Assembly: GCF_947492535.1 (NCBI RefSeq)
Contig: NZ_CANLNH010000001.1
Location: 496,001-560,000 of the forward strand
DNA: 64,000 nt
Direction of reading: 5' to 3'
DNA from: an uncultured Dokdonia sp.
Lineage (GTDB): Bacteria > Bacteroidota > Bacteroidia > Flavobacteriales > Flavobacteriaceae
Part shown: one piece after another, positions 1 to 9,343 of the stretch
How positions within the stretch are numbered: the stretch's first letter is position 1
Layout: each line of letters starts with the position of its first letter
Notes under the pieces: generated by a model
What the model was told of the DNA's origin: nothing
The model's database searches: none
Seen by the model: the letters and a program-made list of their open reading frames with translations, nothing else
Position numbers and translations under genes: made by a program

Positions 1-909
1 AATGCAGATATTGTAGAGAAAGAAGCCATTTTAGAAAAAAACACAAAAACGATTGTTAATCAAAAACGAGCAAACCAAATCCTTATTCTACTATTGTTTT
101 TCTTAGGAGCTGCTAGTTTATGGATATTTTTAAGTAGAAGGAAAAGTAAAAGACTCAATAAACTATTAAAAAAACAACACACAGCTATAGAGGAGCAATC
201 AGAACAATTAGCTTCAAAAAATAAAGAACTAGAACAGTTTGCCTATATAGCAAGTCATGATTTACAAGAGCCTCTTAATACAGTATCAAGTTTTATAGAA
301 CTATTAGAGATAGAATACAAAGAAAAATTTGATAGTGATGGAAAAGAAATTCTAAACTTTATAAAAGAAGGAAGCGTTAGAATGAAAAAACTTATTGATG
401 CTTTATTACAGTATTCTAGGCTTGGTCGTAATTTGAATTTTAAAGCGGTAGATTGTAGCGTTATTCTAAAAGAACTTCAAGCAGATTTAAAAGTTGTCAT
501 AGAAGAAAATGATGTATTAATAGAAACTCATAATCTTCCTGTAGTACATGGAAACGATATTGAGTTGCGATTGTTATTTCAGAATTTAATAAGTAATGGG
601 ATTAAATTTAGATTGCCAGATACTAAACCACATATCTTTATCGATTGTAAACAGTTAGAAGAAAATATAGATGATGAGGTTAAAAAATATTGGCAGTTTT
701 CTGTAAAGGATAACGGAATTGGAATTCCAAAAGAATACCAAGATCGTATTTTTGGAATTTTCCAAAGACTACATTCAAGAGAAGAGTATAAGGGATCAGG
801 AATAGGATTAGCGCATTGTGAGAAAATTGTAAAATCTCATGGTGGAACTATATGGTTAACGTCTAAAAAAGATCAAGGGTCAACTTTTTATTTTACAATT
901 CCAACATAA
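1..909 (+). CDS. Sensor histidine kinase, C-terminal part (5' end outside window)
   Basis: The reading frame is open from base 1, so the gene starts upstream; the TTG at 94 is internal. The visible part has one membrane helix (about 81-135), a basic and then coiled-coil linker, a HisKA dimerisation domain with the H-box ASHDLQEPL, and a HATPase domain with an N-box (NLISNGIKF), G1 box DNGIGIP and G2 box GSGIGLAHC. It should autophosphorylate on the H-box histidine and pass phosphate to a response regulator, none of which is visible here. The bacteriophytochrome-like kinase core is common in flavobacterial hybrid kinases and TPR-kinases. The upstream sensor domain cannot be judged. The kinase call is firm; the signal is unknown. 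Confidence 0.93.
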   Translation, partial: NADIVEKEAILEKNTKTIVNQKRANQILILLLFFLGAASLWIFLSRRKSKRLNKLLKKQHTAIEEQSEQLASKNKELEQFAYIASHDLQEPLNTVSSFIELLEIEYKEKFDSDGKEILNFIKEGSVRMKKLIDALLQYSRLGRNLNFKAVDCSVILKELQADLKVVIEENDVLIETHNLPVVHGNDIELRLLFQNLISNGIKFRLPDTKPHIFIDCKQLEENIDDEVKKYWQFSVKDNGIGIPKEYQDRIFGIFQRLHSREEYKGSGIGLAHCEKIVKSHGGTIWLTSKKDQGSTFYFTIPT

Positions 910-944
910 AAAAGCTCCCAATAAAAATAGTATTGGAAGCTTTA
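908..944 (+). terminator. Hairpin terminator between convergent genes
   Basis: AAAGCTCCCAATA pairs with TATTGGAAGCTTT, with one mismatch and a short A-rich loop. It starts inside the stop codon of the kinase gene and lies before the convergent gene that ends at 973, so it may serve both strands. Confidence 0.6.
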
Positions 945-972
945 TACTTAAGTACGTTTATGAAACGCTTAT

Positions 973-1428
973 CTATTGTTTAGGTCTTTTAAAGATATAT
1001 CTCGTAATAAAAATACCTTTTCCATCACCTTTTCCACCTTCACTCTCTACAGCACTTGCTACAAAAGCAAGATCCCATCCTTGCGCAAGCATATCGTTAA
1101 TTTTTGATTCAATAAGAGCGTCATTAGAAGCGATGTTTTGGAAACGAATACCACCTAGGTTAAAGAAGTTTAAAAGTTTTGTTTCATCAAATCCTTTTAC
1201 TCTAATCTCGTCTCTTTTTGACTTGTTACGTCCTTTGTCTTCTTCGGTTTGAGTAGATGTAAACTCTTTATAATCTCTTGTGTCATTTGCAGAAATAATA
1301 CGACTACGACCTAATCCGTTAGGTACGATAGATTCTATAGAAGTTACAATTTTTACTTCATACTCCTGTGCTTGTATATCAAGTGATAGTAAAGAAATAA
1401 AAGCGAATACTAGTAAGATTTTTTTCAT
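973..1428 (-). CDS. Secreted DUF4177-like protein
   Basis: A protein of 151 residues with a clear Sec signal peptide (basic MKK, hydrophobic stretch, cleavage near the AQ at residues 20-21). The last third has the pattern of small DUF4177-type domains: a conserved 'lnelGxqGWdl' core (MLAQGWDLAFVAS) followed by a beta strand ending in YIFKRP. The middle is charged and rich in Lys/Asp/Glu. It stands alone, convergent with the kinase gene and divergent from rsgA. No catalytic residues are evident. The role is unknown; probably periplasmic. The signal peptide is read directly, and the family assignment is by pattern only. Confidence 0.75.
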   Translation of the reverse strand: MKKILLVFAFISLLSLDIQAQEYEVKIVTSIESIVPNGLGRSRIISANDTRDYKEFTSTQTEEDKGRNKSKRDEIRVKGFDETKLLNFFNLGGIRFQNIASNDALIESKINDMLAQGWDLAFVASAVESEGGKGDGKGIFITRYIFKRPKQ

Positions 1429-1492
1429 AATGTATTGTTATTAAATGGTTTTTACAATCGCAAATTAAATGAATTCGTATGTAAAAAGTAAC

Positions 1493-1500
1493 TATTTTTG
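1493..1500 (+). promoter_or_regulatory. Bacteroidota -7 box for rsgA
   Basis: TATTTTTG matches TAnnTTTG exactly and lies 15 bases before the rsgA start. No convincing -33 TTG is seen at the right distance. Confidence 0.5.
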
Positions 1501-1515
1501 CTATAATTAATAAGT

Positions 1516-2466
1516 ATGACAGGAATTGTATATAAATCTACCGGAAGTTGGTATACCGTAAAAACGGAAGATGGAGCTTGGTATGAATGCAGGATTAAGG
1601 GTAAATTTAGAATTCAAGGTATAAAAAGTACAAATCCAGTAGCAGTAGGGGATATTGTAGATTTTGATCTTGATACTAAAAGTGATGTAGCTACAGGAGT
1701 TATTACGACGATTCGAGAGAGAGAAAATTATATTATTCGAAAATCTGTAAACTTATCTAAACAAACACATATCATTGCATCAAATGTTGATCAGGTCTTT
1801 TTATTGGTTACATTAAATAATCCACCCACATTTACAGCTTTTATTGATCGATTTTTGATTACGGCCGAAGCCTATGGTATCAAAGCAATATTACTTTTTA
1901 ATAAAATAGATACCTACACAGAAGATGAGTTACTTGAAATTAAATTTCTTGCTGCTATGTATAGAGAAATAGGGTATGAATGCATGGGGATTTCTGCTTT
2001 AAAAGAAACCAATGTAGATGCTGTTAAAGAACAGATGGAAGGGAAGGTTAATATGTTTACGGGACATAGTGGCGTTGGTAAATCTACCCTTGTAAATGCA
2101 ATAGAACCAAATCTAAATCTTAAGACAAAAGCGATTAGCGAGCAACATATGCAAGGGCAGCACACAACTACGTTTGCCGAGATGTATGACCTTAGTTTTA
2201 ATGCAAAAATAATTGATACTCCAGGAATTAAGGGGTTTGGAATTGTGGATATGGAGCGCGAAGAAATTGGGAACTATTTTCCAGAATTTTTTGCCTTAAA
2301 AAGTGAATGTAAATTTAATAACTGTCTTCATTTAGAAGAACCTAAATGCGCTATTAAGGAAGCTTTAGATAATGATGAGTTGCACTGGTCTCGTTATAAA
2401 AGCTATGTGCAAATTATGGAAGGAGACGAAGAGCAATACCGCAAAGATCAATATGCACCTCATTAA
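1516..2466 (+). CDS. rsgA: Ribosome small subunit-dependent GTPase RsgA
   Basis: A circularly permuted GTPase that helps late maturation of the 30S subunit. The order of parts is diagnostic: an N-terminal OB-fold (residues 1 to about 65), then the G4 motif (FNKID, about 128-132) before the G1 P-loop GHSGVGKS (183-190), G3 DTPG, and a C-terminal zinc finger with the cysteines of CKFNNCLHLEEPKC. The length of 316 residues is normal. The ATG at 1516 follows a good -7 box. dtd follows after 7 bases, so the two are probably co-transcribed, as is common in Flavobacteriia. Confidence 0.97.
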   Translation: MTGIVYKSTGSWYTVKTEDGAWYECRIKGKFRIQGIKSTNPVAVGDIVDFDLDTKSDVATGVITTIRERENYIIRKSVNLSKQTHIIASNVDQVFLLVTLNNPPTFTAFIDRFLITAEAYGIKAILLFNKIDTYTEDELLEIKFLAAMYREIGYECMGISALKETNVDAVKEQMEGKVNMFTGHSGVGKSTLVNAIEPNLNLKTKAISEQHMQGQHTTTFAEMYDLSFNAKIIDTPGIKGFGIVDMEREEIGNYFPEFFALKSECKFNNCLHLEEPKCAIKEALDNDELHWSRYKSYVQIMEGDEEQYRKDQYAPH

Positions 2467-2473
2467 CTAATTT

Positions 2474-2926
2474 ATGAGAATAATTATACAACGTGTTTCT
2501 GAAGCATCCGTAACCATTGATGATCAAGTAAAATCTAGTATAGAACAAGGATTCTTGATATTGTTGGGTATTACTCATGAAGATACGCAAGAAGATATAG
2601 ACTGGCTTACCAATAAAATTATCGGTTTACGCGTGTTTAGTGATGCCAATGGCGCTATGAATCTTTCGGTTAAAGACGTAGACGGAGATCTTTTAGTCAT
2701 CAGTCAGTTCACGTTACATGCAAGTACAAAAAAAGGAAACCGCCCTTCATTTTTAGAAGCCGCTCGACCAGAAGTTGCCGTTCCGCTATATGAAGATTTT
2801 GTGAGTACGCTTTCGCGAAAGCATACCAAGGAAGTATACACAGGAAAGTTTGGAGCCGATATGAAAGTACGATTGTTAAATGACGGACCTGTCACAATTA
2901 CAATTGATTCAAAAAACAGACAATAA
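2474..2926 (+). CDS. dtd: D-aminoacyl-tRNA deacylase
   Basis: Hydrolyses D-aminoacyl-tRNAs (and Gly-tRNA-Ala) so that D-amino acids are kept out of translation. The 150-residue protein carries the two family signatures: SQFTLHASTKKGNRPSF around residues 76-92, and the C-terminal block with NDGPVTI that shapes the chiral-proofreading pocket. It sits 7 bases after rsgA. An oddity is that bases 2807-2822 are a copy of the dispersed TTTCGCGAAA palindrome, read here as Leu-Ser-Arg-Lys between two conserved blocks, so the repeat has been accommodated inside an essential-looking fold. Confidence 0.97.
   Translation: MRIIIQRVSEASVTIDDQVKSSIEQGFLILLGITHEDTQEDIDWLTNKIIGLRVFSDANGAMNLSVKDVDGDLLVISQFTLHASTKKGNRPSFLEAARPEVAVPLYEDFVSTLSRKHTKEVYTGKFGADMKVRLLNDGPVTITIDSKNRQ
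2807..2822. repeat. TTTCGCGAAA palindrome, inside dtd
   Basis: ACGCTTTCGCGAAAGC. In the dtd frame the core reads Leu-Ser-Arg-Lys. Confidence 0.9.
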
Positions 2927-2976
2927 TTTTTTGCTATATCTATAAGTAGCTTTATATTACCCTCAAAAAAAGGGGA

Positions 2977-4881
2977 ATGCGTTTATTATTTTTGTGTTGC
3001 ATACTACTGCAATCCATAGTGCTTGTTGCTCAAAATCCATTTGATTTTACAAGTTCTACAATACCAGAAGATCTTAGAGAAAATGCTGATAGCGTTATTC
3101 GAGATGAGCAAATTACTATTAATATTCCGGATCAACGTACATTAGAATATAGTAAATACAGAGTCATTACAGTATTTAGTAAGAGAGGAATGTCAGATAT
3201 TGATGCCTATGCTAGTTATGATAAAAATTCACGTATCAAAACACTAGAGGCCGTTATATATGACGAAAATGGGAATGAAATAAAAAAGTTTAAGAAAAAT
3301 GATTTTATAGATGCAAGCGCGGTAGATGGAGGAACACTGTTTTCAGACTCTAGAGTTAAGTATTTAGATTATACGCCTATATCATATCCTTTTACCATCG
3401 CTTTTACGACTTCTTGGGTGAGTAATGATACCGCATTTATTCCTTTTTGGTTTCCTAATAGTACGTATGAAAGTAGTACCCTTAAGAGTCACTGTACCAT
3501 AACGTACACCTCTGATCTAGAATTAAAGTATAAACTTTTAAACCCTATTGATCAGATTGTCATTGATGAATCTCCAGGGAAACTAGAAGTGTCTGTAGAG
3601 AATTATAAATCTTTTGTGCCAGAATCCTATAGTTTAGGTTTTAAAAATATGGTTCCTAAAATGATTTTTTCCTTAAACAAATTCCATCTTTCTGGAGTTG
3701 ACGGTACTGCAACAGATTGGAGTAGTTACGGAAAATGGATGGATGAATTTCTTTTAAAAGGAACAAGAGAACTATCTCAAGAAACAAGAAATGAAATATT
3801 AAAATTAGTAGAAGGCGAGACCGATAAAATAGAAAAGGCACGCAAGATTTATGAGTATGTGCAGGAAAAAACAAGATATATCAGTGTTCAAATTGGAATA
3901 GGAGGTTGGAAACCTATGTTAGCATCAGAAGTAGATGCTTTAGGATATGGAGATTGTAAGGCATTGACAAATTATACAAAATCATTATTGGAAGTTGCAG
4001 AAATTCCTTCATACTATACCATTTTATATGCTGGAAATGATAAAAGAGATATCCAACCAGATTTTGTTTCAATGCAAGGAAATCATGCTATTCTAAGTAT
4101 TCCCAATGGAGATGATTATGTATGGTTAGAATGTACAAGTCAAGAAATACCTTTTGGATTTATAGGAAACTTTACAGATGATAGAGACGTCGTAGTTATT
4201 ACTCCAGAAGGAGGGAAAGTAGTCCACACAGATGTGTATGATTATACTAAGAATACACAACAATTGACAGGAAAGTGTAAGATTACTCCAGAAGGAACCT
4301 TAGAGGCGCAAGTAGATATGTTATCTAAAGGAATACAGTATAACGATAGGTATTTAATTGGAGATAAAATAGACAGTGATCAGAAGAAGCATTATTATAG
4401 TTTTTGGGAGCATATTAATAACCTGAAGATAGATGTAGTCACCATCGAAAATAATAGAAGAGATGTGTCTATGAAAGAGACTGTTGTGTTTTCTGCAGAG
4501 AATTATGCTTCTTTTGCAGGAGATGAAATGTTACTTTCATTAAATGCGCTTAATAGATATACGAGAACACCGAAGAGATATAAAGAACGGAATTTAGATG
4601 TGCATATCTCAAGAGGTTTTGTAGATGAAGATCAGGTAGAAGTTATAATTCCAGACAACTATAAGTTACCAGAAACTTTAGAAAATGTAGTGTTAGATAG
4701 TGAGTTTGGCTCTTATAATCTTACGTATGAAATACTAAACGAAACAACTGTAAAATACTCCAGAAAGTTCTCAATGTACGAGGGAACATACTCAAAAGAT
4801 AAATATAAAGATTTTAGGTCTTTTATAAGAAAGGTAGTTCGTTACGACGGACAAAAAATAGCATTAAATAAAATAAAATAA
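2977..4881 (+). CDS. DUF3857 and transglutaminase-like protein, intact catalytic Cys
   Basis: A 634-residue exported protein: signal peptide (cleavage near residues 18-19, VAQ), a DUF3857 beta-sandwich (about 50-210), a transglutaminase-core domain (about 265-400) and a C-terminal beta-rich DUF3858-like part. The core keeps a Cys-His-acid triad: Cys327 in GDCKALT, a His in GNHAIL and an acidic residue further on. Family members are periplasmic or surface proteins of uncertain substrate, probably peptidase- or crosslinker-like. It is first of three tandem paralogues, 5 bases before the next. The start at 2977 gives a complete signal peptide. Confidence 0.88.
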   Translation: MRLLFLCCILLQSIVLVAQNPFDFTSSTIPEDLRENADSVIRDEQITINIPDQRTLEYSKYRVITVFSKRGMSDIDAYASYDKNSRIKTLEAVIYDENGNEIKKFKKNDFIDASAVDGGTLFSDSRVKYLDYTPISYPFTIAFTTSWVSNDTAFIPFWFPNSTYESSTLKSHCTITYTSDLELKYKLLNPIDQIVIDESPGKLEVSVENYKSFVPESYSLGFKNMVPKMIFSLNKFHLSGVDGTATDWSSYGKWMDEFLLKGTRELSQETRNEILKLVEGETDKIEKARKIYEYVQEKTRYISVQIGIGGWKPMLASEVDALGYGDCKALTNYTKSLLEVAEIPSYYTILYAGNDKRDIQPDFVSMQGNHAILSIPNGDDYVWLECTSQEIPFGFIGNFTDDRDVVVITPEGGKVVHTDVYDYTKNTQQLTGKCKITPEGTLEAQVDMLSKGIQYNDRYLIGDKIDSDQKKHYYSFWEHINNLKIDVVTIENNRRDVSMKETVVFSAENYASFAGDEMLLSLNALNRYTRTPKRYKERNLDVHISRGFVDEDQVEVIIPDNYKLPETLENVVLDSEFGSYNLTYEILNETTVKYSRKFSMYEGTYSKDKYKDFRSFIRKVVRYDGQKIALNKIK

Positions 4882-4886
4882 ATACG

Positions 4887-6926
4887 ATGATTAAACATTA
4901 CTTGATCCTTATAGGGTTCATTTTTTTAGGACAATCTGTAACTGCTCAGAATTATAAATTTGGAAAAGTATCTAAGGAAGAACTTGCAGAGACTGCTCAT
5001 AAATCTGACCCGGAAGCTAGAGCCGCTGTTTTATATAGAAAAACGCATACAAAATTTAATTATTCGCAAGATGATGGTTTTGAGGTGGTTACTGAGTATC
5101 ATGAGAGAATTAAAATATACAATAAAGAAGGGTATGATCTTGCAACACATCAAATTGGACTTTATCAGACTTCTAGTGCTAAAGAGGCAGTGTCGTCTAT
5201 AAAAGCTGTAACGTATAACCTTGTAGATGGTAGCATAAAAGAAAGCAAACTTCAAAATAAGGGTGTGTTTGAAGAAGAACGAAATAAAACACTAAAAGTT
5301 AAAAAGTTTACCATGCCAGACATACAAGATGGCTGTATCATTGAATTTAAATATACGTTTACCTCTCCTTTTTATTCTACGATAGATGAATTTCGTTTTC
5401 AAGAAAATATTCCTGTAGATAAAGTTGAAATGAAATTTTATGCCCCAGAATACCTAGTTTACAGAACGCACGGAAAAGGAGCTATTCCTTTAGGTTTGGA
5501 GACTACAAAAAAATCTCGTACCATAAGGTATCGATATGAGGATAAGAGTTTAGCTAAAGCAGGACAAGAAGCAAATACTTCCGCTAGAGAATTACCAACA
5601 AAAAGGAGTACCACAGAAGTAGAGTTTACAGAAAACGGATATCTTATAGATCTTGAGAATATACCTGCACTTAAAGAAGAGCCTTTTGCAGGTAATCTCA
5701 ATAATTATTTATCAGCATTACAATTAGAATTATCGTATACAAAGTTTCCAAATTCTCAAATACGTAATTATGCAACCACTTGGGAAGATGTCGCTAAGAA
5801 AATATACAAATCAGATAATTTTGGAAAGCAACTTCTGCAAACAAAATACTTTAAAAAAGACATAGATAATTTACTGTCAGGTGTTACAGATCCTAAAGAG
5901 AAAATGCTAAAAGTGTATGATTATGTAAAAGAAAAAATGAATTGGAATGAGTATTATGGTGTATATGCAGATGTTGGAGTTAAAAAAGCGTATTCAGAAA
6001 ACGTAGGTAATGTGGCAGATATTAATTTGATGCTAGCCGCGATGCTTAATTATGCAGGGATAGAAGCAAATCCAATTCTATTAAGTACAAAAGCTAATGG
6101 AATTCCTTTCTTTCCTACTAGAAGCGGATTTAATTATGTCATCACTGGCGCGATCTTAAAGAATAATTTATACCTTCTTGATGGGGTTGATAAAACAGGG
6201 TCTCCTAGTATATTAAAGTCGAATCTTTTAAACTGGAAAGGAAGAATGATTCAATCAGATGGGAATTCATTATTAATAGATTTACTTCCACCTAAACCTG
6301 CAGTGCATACAAGTCTTATGAATTTAGAAATAGATGAAGACCTTATGGTAATAGGAAATTCAAAAAATAGATATACAGGACATTATGCTAGAAATCAAAG
6401 GACTAAATTTATAAGCTTGAATGAAGATGAGCAGTCTGAAAAAATGGAAGAAGATTTTGAATCTTTAGAAATGATTGACCATTCTTTTAAAGAAATAGAT
6501 AATTACAGTAAACCTTTAACATTAGAGTATAATTTTGAAGTAGAAGATGCTGTTGAAGAAATTGGAGATAAATTATATATAAATCCTTTTTTACACTTAG
6601 CAACAAAAGAAAATTATTTCAAAGCAGAAGAAAGAGCGTATCCTATAGATTTTATATATCCTTGGTCTGATAAGTATAATGTATCTATAACTATTCCAGA
6701 GGGATATACTGTAGAGTCTTTGCCAGATCCACTGTCTATTAACCTTTCTAATGGTATGGGATCATTTAGATACGGTGTGAGTCAAAATGCAGGAAAAATA
6801 ATAGTAACCTATCAAAATCTGATGAAGACACCAATTATTGGAGCTGAGTACTATAAAGATTTACAACAATATTATAAAATGGTTTTAGAGAAAGAAGCAG
6901 AAAAAATTGTTTTAGTGAAAATGTGA
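4887..6926 (+). CDS. DUF3857 protein with degenerate transglutaminase fold
   Basis: A paralogue of 679 residues with the same plan: signal peptide ending in VTAQ, DUF3857 domain, transglutaminase-like core, C-terminal beta domain. The catalytic Cys position is Val376 (GNVADIN), and the following strand has NYVIT where a His would be expected, so this copy is probably not a Cys-type enzyme. The segment GIPFFPTRSGFNYV matches the third paralogue closely, so these two are the nearer pair. It follows the first copy by 5 bases. A structural or binding role is an inference. Confidence 0.85.
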   Translation: MIKHYLILIGFIFLGQSVTAQNYKFGKVSKEELAETAHKSDPEARAAVLYRKTHTKFNYSQDDGFEVVTEYHERIKIYNKEGYDLATHQIGLYQTSSAKEAVSSIKAVTYNLVDGSIKESKLQNKGVFEEERNKTLKVKKFTMPDIQDGCIIEFKYTFTSPFYSTIDEFRFQENIPVDKVEMKFYAPEYLVYRTHGKGAIPLGLETTKKSRTIRYRYEDKSLAKAGQEANTSARELPTKRSTTEVEFTENGYLIDLENIPALKEEPFAGNLNNYLSALQLELSYTKFPNSQIRNYATTWEDVAKKIYKSDNFGKQLLQTKYFKKDIDNLLSGVTDPKEKMLKVYDYVKEKMNWNEYYGVYADVGVKKAYSENVGNVADINLMLAAMLNYAGIEANPILLSTKANGIPFFPTRSGFNYVITGAILKNNLYLLDGVDKTGSPSILKSNLLNWKGRMIQSDGNSLLIDLLPPKPAVHTSLMNLEIDEDLMVIGNSKNRYTGHYARNQRTKFISLNEDEQSEKMEEDFESLEMIDHSFKEIDNYSKPLTLEYNFEVEDAVEEIGDKLYINPFLHLATKENYFKAEERAYPIDFIYPWSDKYNVSITIPEGYTVESLPDPLSINLSNGMGSFRYGVSQNAGKIIVTYQNLMKTPIIGAEYYKDLQQYYKMVLEKEAEKIVLVKM

Positions 6927-6940
6927 TTATTTTTAAAATT

Positions 6941-6977
6941 ACGCTCCTGTCTGCCGACGAGGCAGGTTCGCGAAAGC
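6941..6977. repeat. Split TTTCGCGAAA palindrome with inserted GC-rich inverted repeat
   Basis: The bases ACGCT and TTCGCGAAAGC, which together make the usual element, are separated by 21 bases (6946-6966) forming an imperfect inverted repeat with CCTG...GGCAGG ends. The same split occurs at 38497. Confidence 0.8.
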
Positions 6978-6999
6978 TATCAAAAACATAAAACAAAAA

Positions 7000-9006
7000 A
7001 TGAGATACACAGTTCTTCTTTTATTAATACTCTCTTTTGTAACCCCTTTAAATGCTCAAGAATTTAAACTGGGTAAAATCAATAAAGAACATTTTGAAAT
7101 TCCTTTAAGTAAGGAGGAAAAAGCTGCACCCGCTGTTTTTTTGAATAAGTATAGAAGAACACATTTTGAATATCGTGATGATCTTGATGGTTGGCTTTTG
7201 TATACAACAGTGCATGAGGTCATAAAGATCAATAGTATCTCTGGATTTTCCTATGGTACAAAGAAGATTCAATTGTTTAATGAAGGAAGAGAATCAGAAG
7301 CTGTAAAAAAGGTAGAAGCCTATACCTATACTATTGAAGACAACGAAGTAGTTAAGATTAAAACCCCTAAAGAGCGTATTATAAAGAATAGAATTAATGA
7401 AAATTTAGATGAAGTCACCATAACCATACCAGCGGTCAAACAAGGAGCTATTATTGAATATAAATATACTGTAGAGTCTTCTTATTATGAGATAGATGAT
7501 GTTATTTTTCAAGAAAATATTCCTGTTAAAAATGCATTTGCTATCATAGAATCTCCACAGTTTTTTGATTATAATAAATTCATTAAAGGATATAGAGATA
7601 TTCTCTCAAATGATTATGTGAAACTTCGTCAAGAAAATGCCAGTTTTGAACTCAGAAACCCTTTTGGTGGGAGGACTAGCAAAACGCTCACAAATAGGAT
7701 AAAATATAATGATATTGTTTCAGAGTATCACCTTCAGGATATTCCAGCCTTAAAAGAAGAGCCTTTTGTAAATAACATGGAAAATTATAGAATAGCTGTT
7801 GTTTATGAATTGGCAACGGTAGAATTTAAGAAAGGAATTAAAGAAAAAAGAGCTAAAAGTTGGGATGAGGTAGCAGAATATCTAAATAATCCAGCACGTG
7901 TTACTGGACAAGTTGATAGGGCTAGTTTCTTAGATGGTGTAAGTGATACTTTAAAAGCAAAGTCTGTAGCAACCTTAGATAGAATGAATTTTGCTTATGA
8001 CTATATACAGGATAGAATGACGTGGGATCGAGGCGTAAATAAGTATAGATCACAAGATTTAAAGAAAGCGTATTATCAAAAAAAGGGGACAGCATATGAG
8101 ATTAATACATTATTAGTTTCCCTATTAAAAAGAATGGGATTACAAGCAGCACCAGTAATGGCAAGTACTAAAGATAATGGCATTCCTATATTTCCAACAG
8201 TAGATGGTTTTGATTATGCGATAGCAGCAGTATATTACAATAATGAGTGGATTCTAATGGATGCTTCTGGTAAAAACTTATATCCAGGTTTATTGCCAGA
8301 ACGTGTAATGAATTGGGAAGGTAGGCTTTTAAAAGAAAATGGAGAGTCTTTGTCTATTCCATTGTTTTCAAGAAAGCATTCAGATAATAAATCTTCTATT
8401 ATTATTTCTGTAAATAAAAAAGGAGAGATGTCAGGCAAATGCCGCCAGAAATATTCAAACAGTGAAGCACTCTATATTAGAAATATACTTAAAGGAGAAG
8501 AACAAGATTATCAAGAAGATATTCTGAAAGAAATCATAAGTGAAAATAATGTATATGATGTCGTTTTTGAATTGGAAAATTCATCAAAGCCAACAATGAT
8601 TTCTTATGGTTTTGAAACGTCCAACTATACAAAGATTGTAGATGATAAAATGTATCTTTCTCCACATCTATTTTTAGAGAAATCTGAGAATCCATTTAAA
8701 GCATTTTATAGAGAGCTTCCTATAGATTTTAGATATCCTAGGATTGTTGAAAATATAATAACCTATAAATTACCTGAAGAATATACAGTAGATAGTATGC
8801 CTGAACCTTTAGAATTAAAGCTTTCAGGTGGGTTAGGGTCTTATAAAATAGCGTTTAAGCAAGTAAATGGTCAGAGCATACAAGTTCTGAGTTCTTTTAA
8901 AAGTAATAGCACATTAGTGAAAGCAGATGCTTATAACGAAATCAAAAATTTCTACGAACAAATTGTTGCTAAAGAAAAAGAAAAAGTAGTTTTGATAAAA
9001 AAATAA
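7000..9006 (+). CDS. DUF3857 protein with degenerate transglutaminase fold (third copy)
   Basis: A 668-residue exported paralogue of the previous gene (signal peptide ending NAQ near residue 19). The Cys position is Ala365 (GTAYEIN) and the His position reads as Tyr (DYAIA), so the active site is lost in this copy as well. The blocks DIPALKEEPF and GIPIFPTVDGFDYA are shared almost word for word with the preceding paralogue. It is separated from that gene by 73 bases that carry the split palindrome, and is followed after 2 bases by the mazG-like gene, which suggests one transcript. Confidence 0.85.
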   Translation: MRYTVLLLLILSFVTPLNAQEFKLGKINKEHFEIPLSKEEKAAPAVFLNKYRRTHFEYRDDLDGWLLYTTVHEVIKINSISGFSYGTKKIQLFNEGRESEAVKKVEAYTYTIEDNEVVKIKTPKERIIKNRINENLDEVTITIPAVKQGAIIEYKYTVESSYYEIDDVIFQENIPVKNAFAIIESPQFFDYNKFIKGYRDILSNDYVKLRQENASFELRNPFGGRTSKTLTNRIKYNDIVSEYHLQDIPALKEEPFVNNMENYRIAVVYELATVEFKKGIKEKRAKSWDEVAEYLNNPARVTGQVDRASFLDGVSDTLKAKSVATLDRMNFAYDYIQDRMTWDRGVNKYRSQDLKKAYYQKKGTAYEINTLLVSLLKRMGLQAAPVMASTKDNGIPIFPTVDGFDYAIAAVYYNNEWILMDASGKNLYPGLLPERVMNWEGRLLKENGESLSIPLFSRKHSDNKSSIIISVNKKGEMSGKCRQKYSNSEALYIRNILKGEEQDYQEDILKEIISENNVYDVVFELENSSKPTMISYGFETSNYTKIVDDKMYLSPHLFLEKSENPFKAFYRELPIDFRYPRIVENIITYKLPEEYTVDSMPEPLELKLSGGLGSYKIAFKQVNGQSIQVLSSFKSNSTLVKADAYNEIKNFYEQIVAKEKEKVVLIKK

Positions 9007-9008
9007 CC

Positions 9009-9335
9009 ATGAATATATCAAATGCACAACAAGCCGTAGATGATTGGATTAAAAATCATGGAGTTCGTTATTTCAATGAACTTACAAATATGGCACAACT
9101 TACTGAAGAAGTAGGAGAAGTCGCTCGTATTATAGCGAGACGTTATGGAGAACAAAGTGAGAAAGAAAGTGATAAGGATAAAGACCTTGGAGAAGAGCTA
9201 GCAGATGTCATGTTTGTTGTATTATGTTTAGCAAATCAAACAGGTGTCAACTTACAAGAAGCTTTTGATAAAAAACTAGATATCAAAACAAAACGTGATC
9301 ATGATAGACATCATAATAACGAGAAGCTTAAATAG
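9009..9335 (+). CDS. MazG-like nucleotide pyrophosphohydrolase
   Basis: A small (108-residue) all-alpha MazG-type NTP pyrophosphohydrolase. The metal-binding pattern is visible: EEVGE (about 33-37) in the first helix pair, then EELADV (about 63-68) in the second. Such proteins hydrolyse non-canonical or excess (d)NTPs to NMP and pyrophosphate. The C-terminus is charged and rich in His (RDHDRHHNN). It starts 2 bases after the DUF3857 gene and ends 8 bases before aroA, so it is likely translated from a shared transcript. The substrate is not predictable. Confidence 0.9.
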   Translation: MNISNAQQAVDDWIKNHGVRYFNELTNMAQLTEEVGEVARIIARRYGEQSEKESDKDKDLGEELADVMFVVLCLANQTGVNLQEAFDKKLDIKTKRDHDRHHNNEKLK

Positions 9336-9343
9336 AATAGAGT

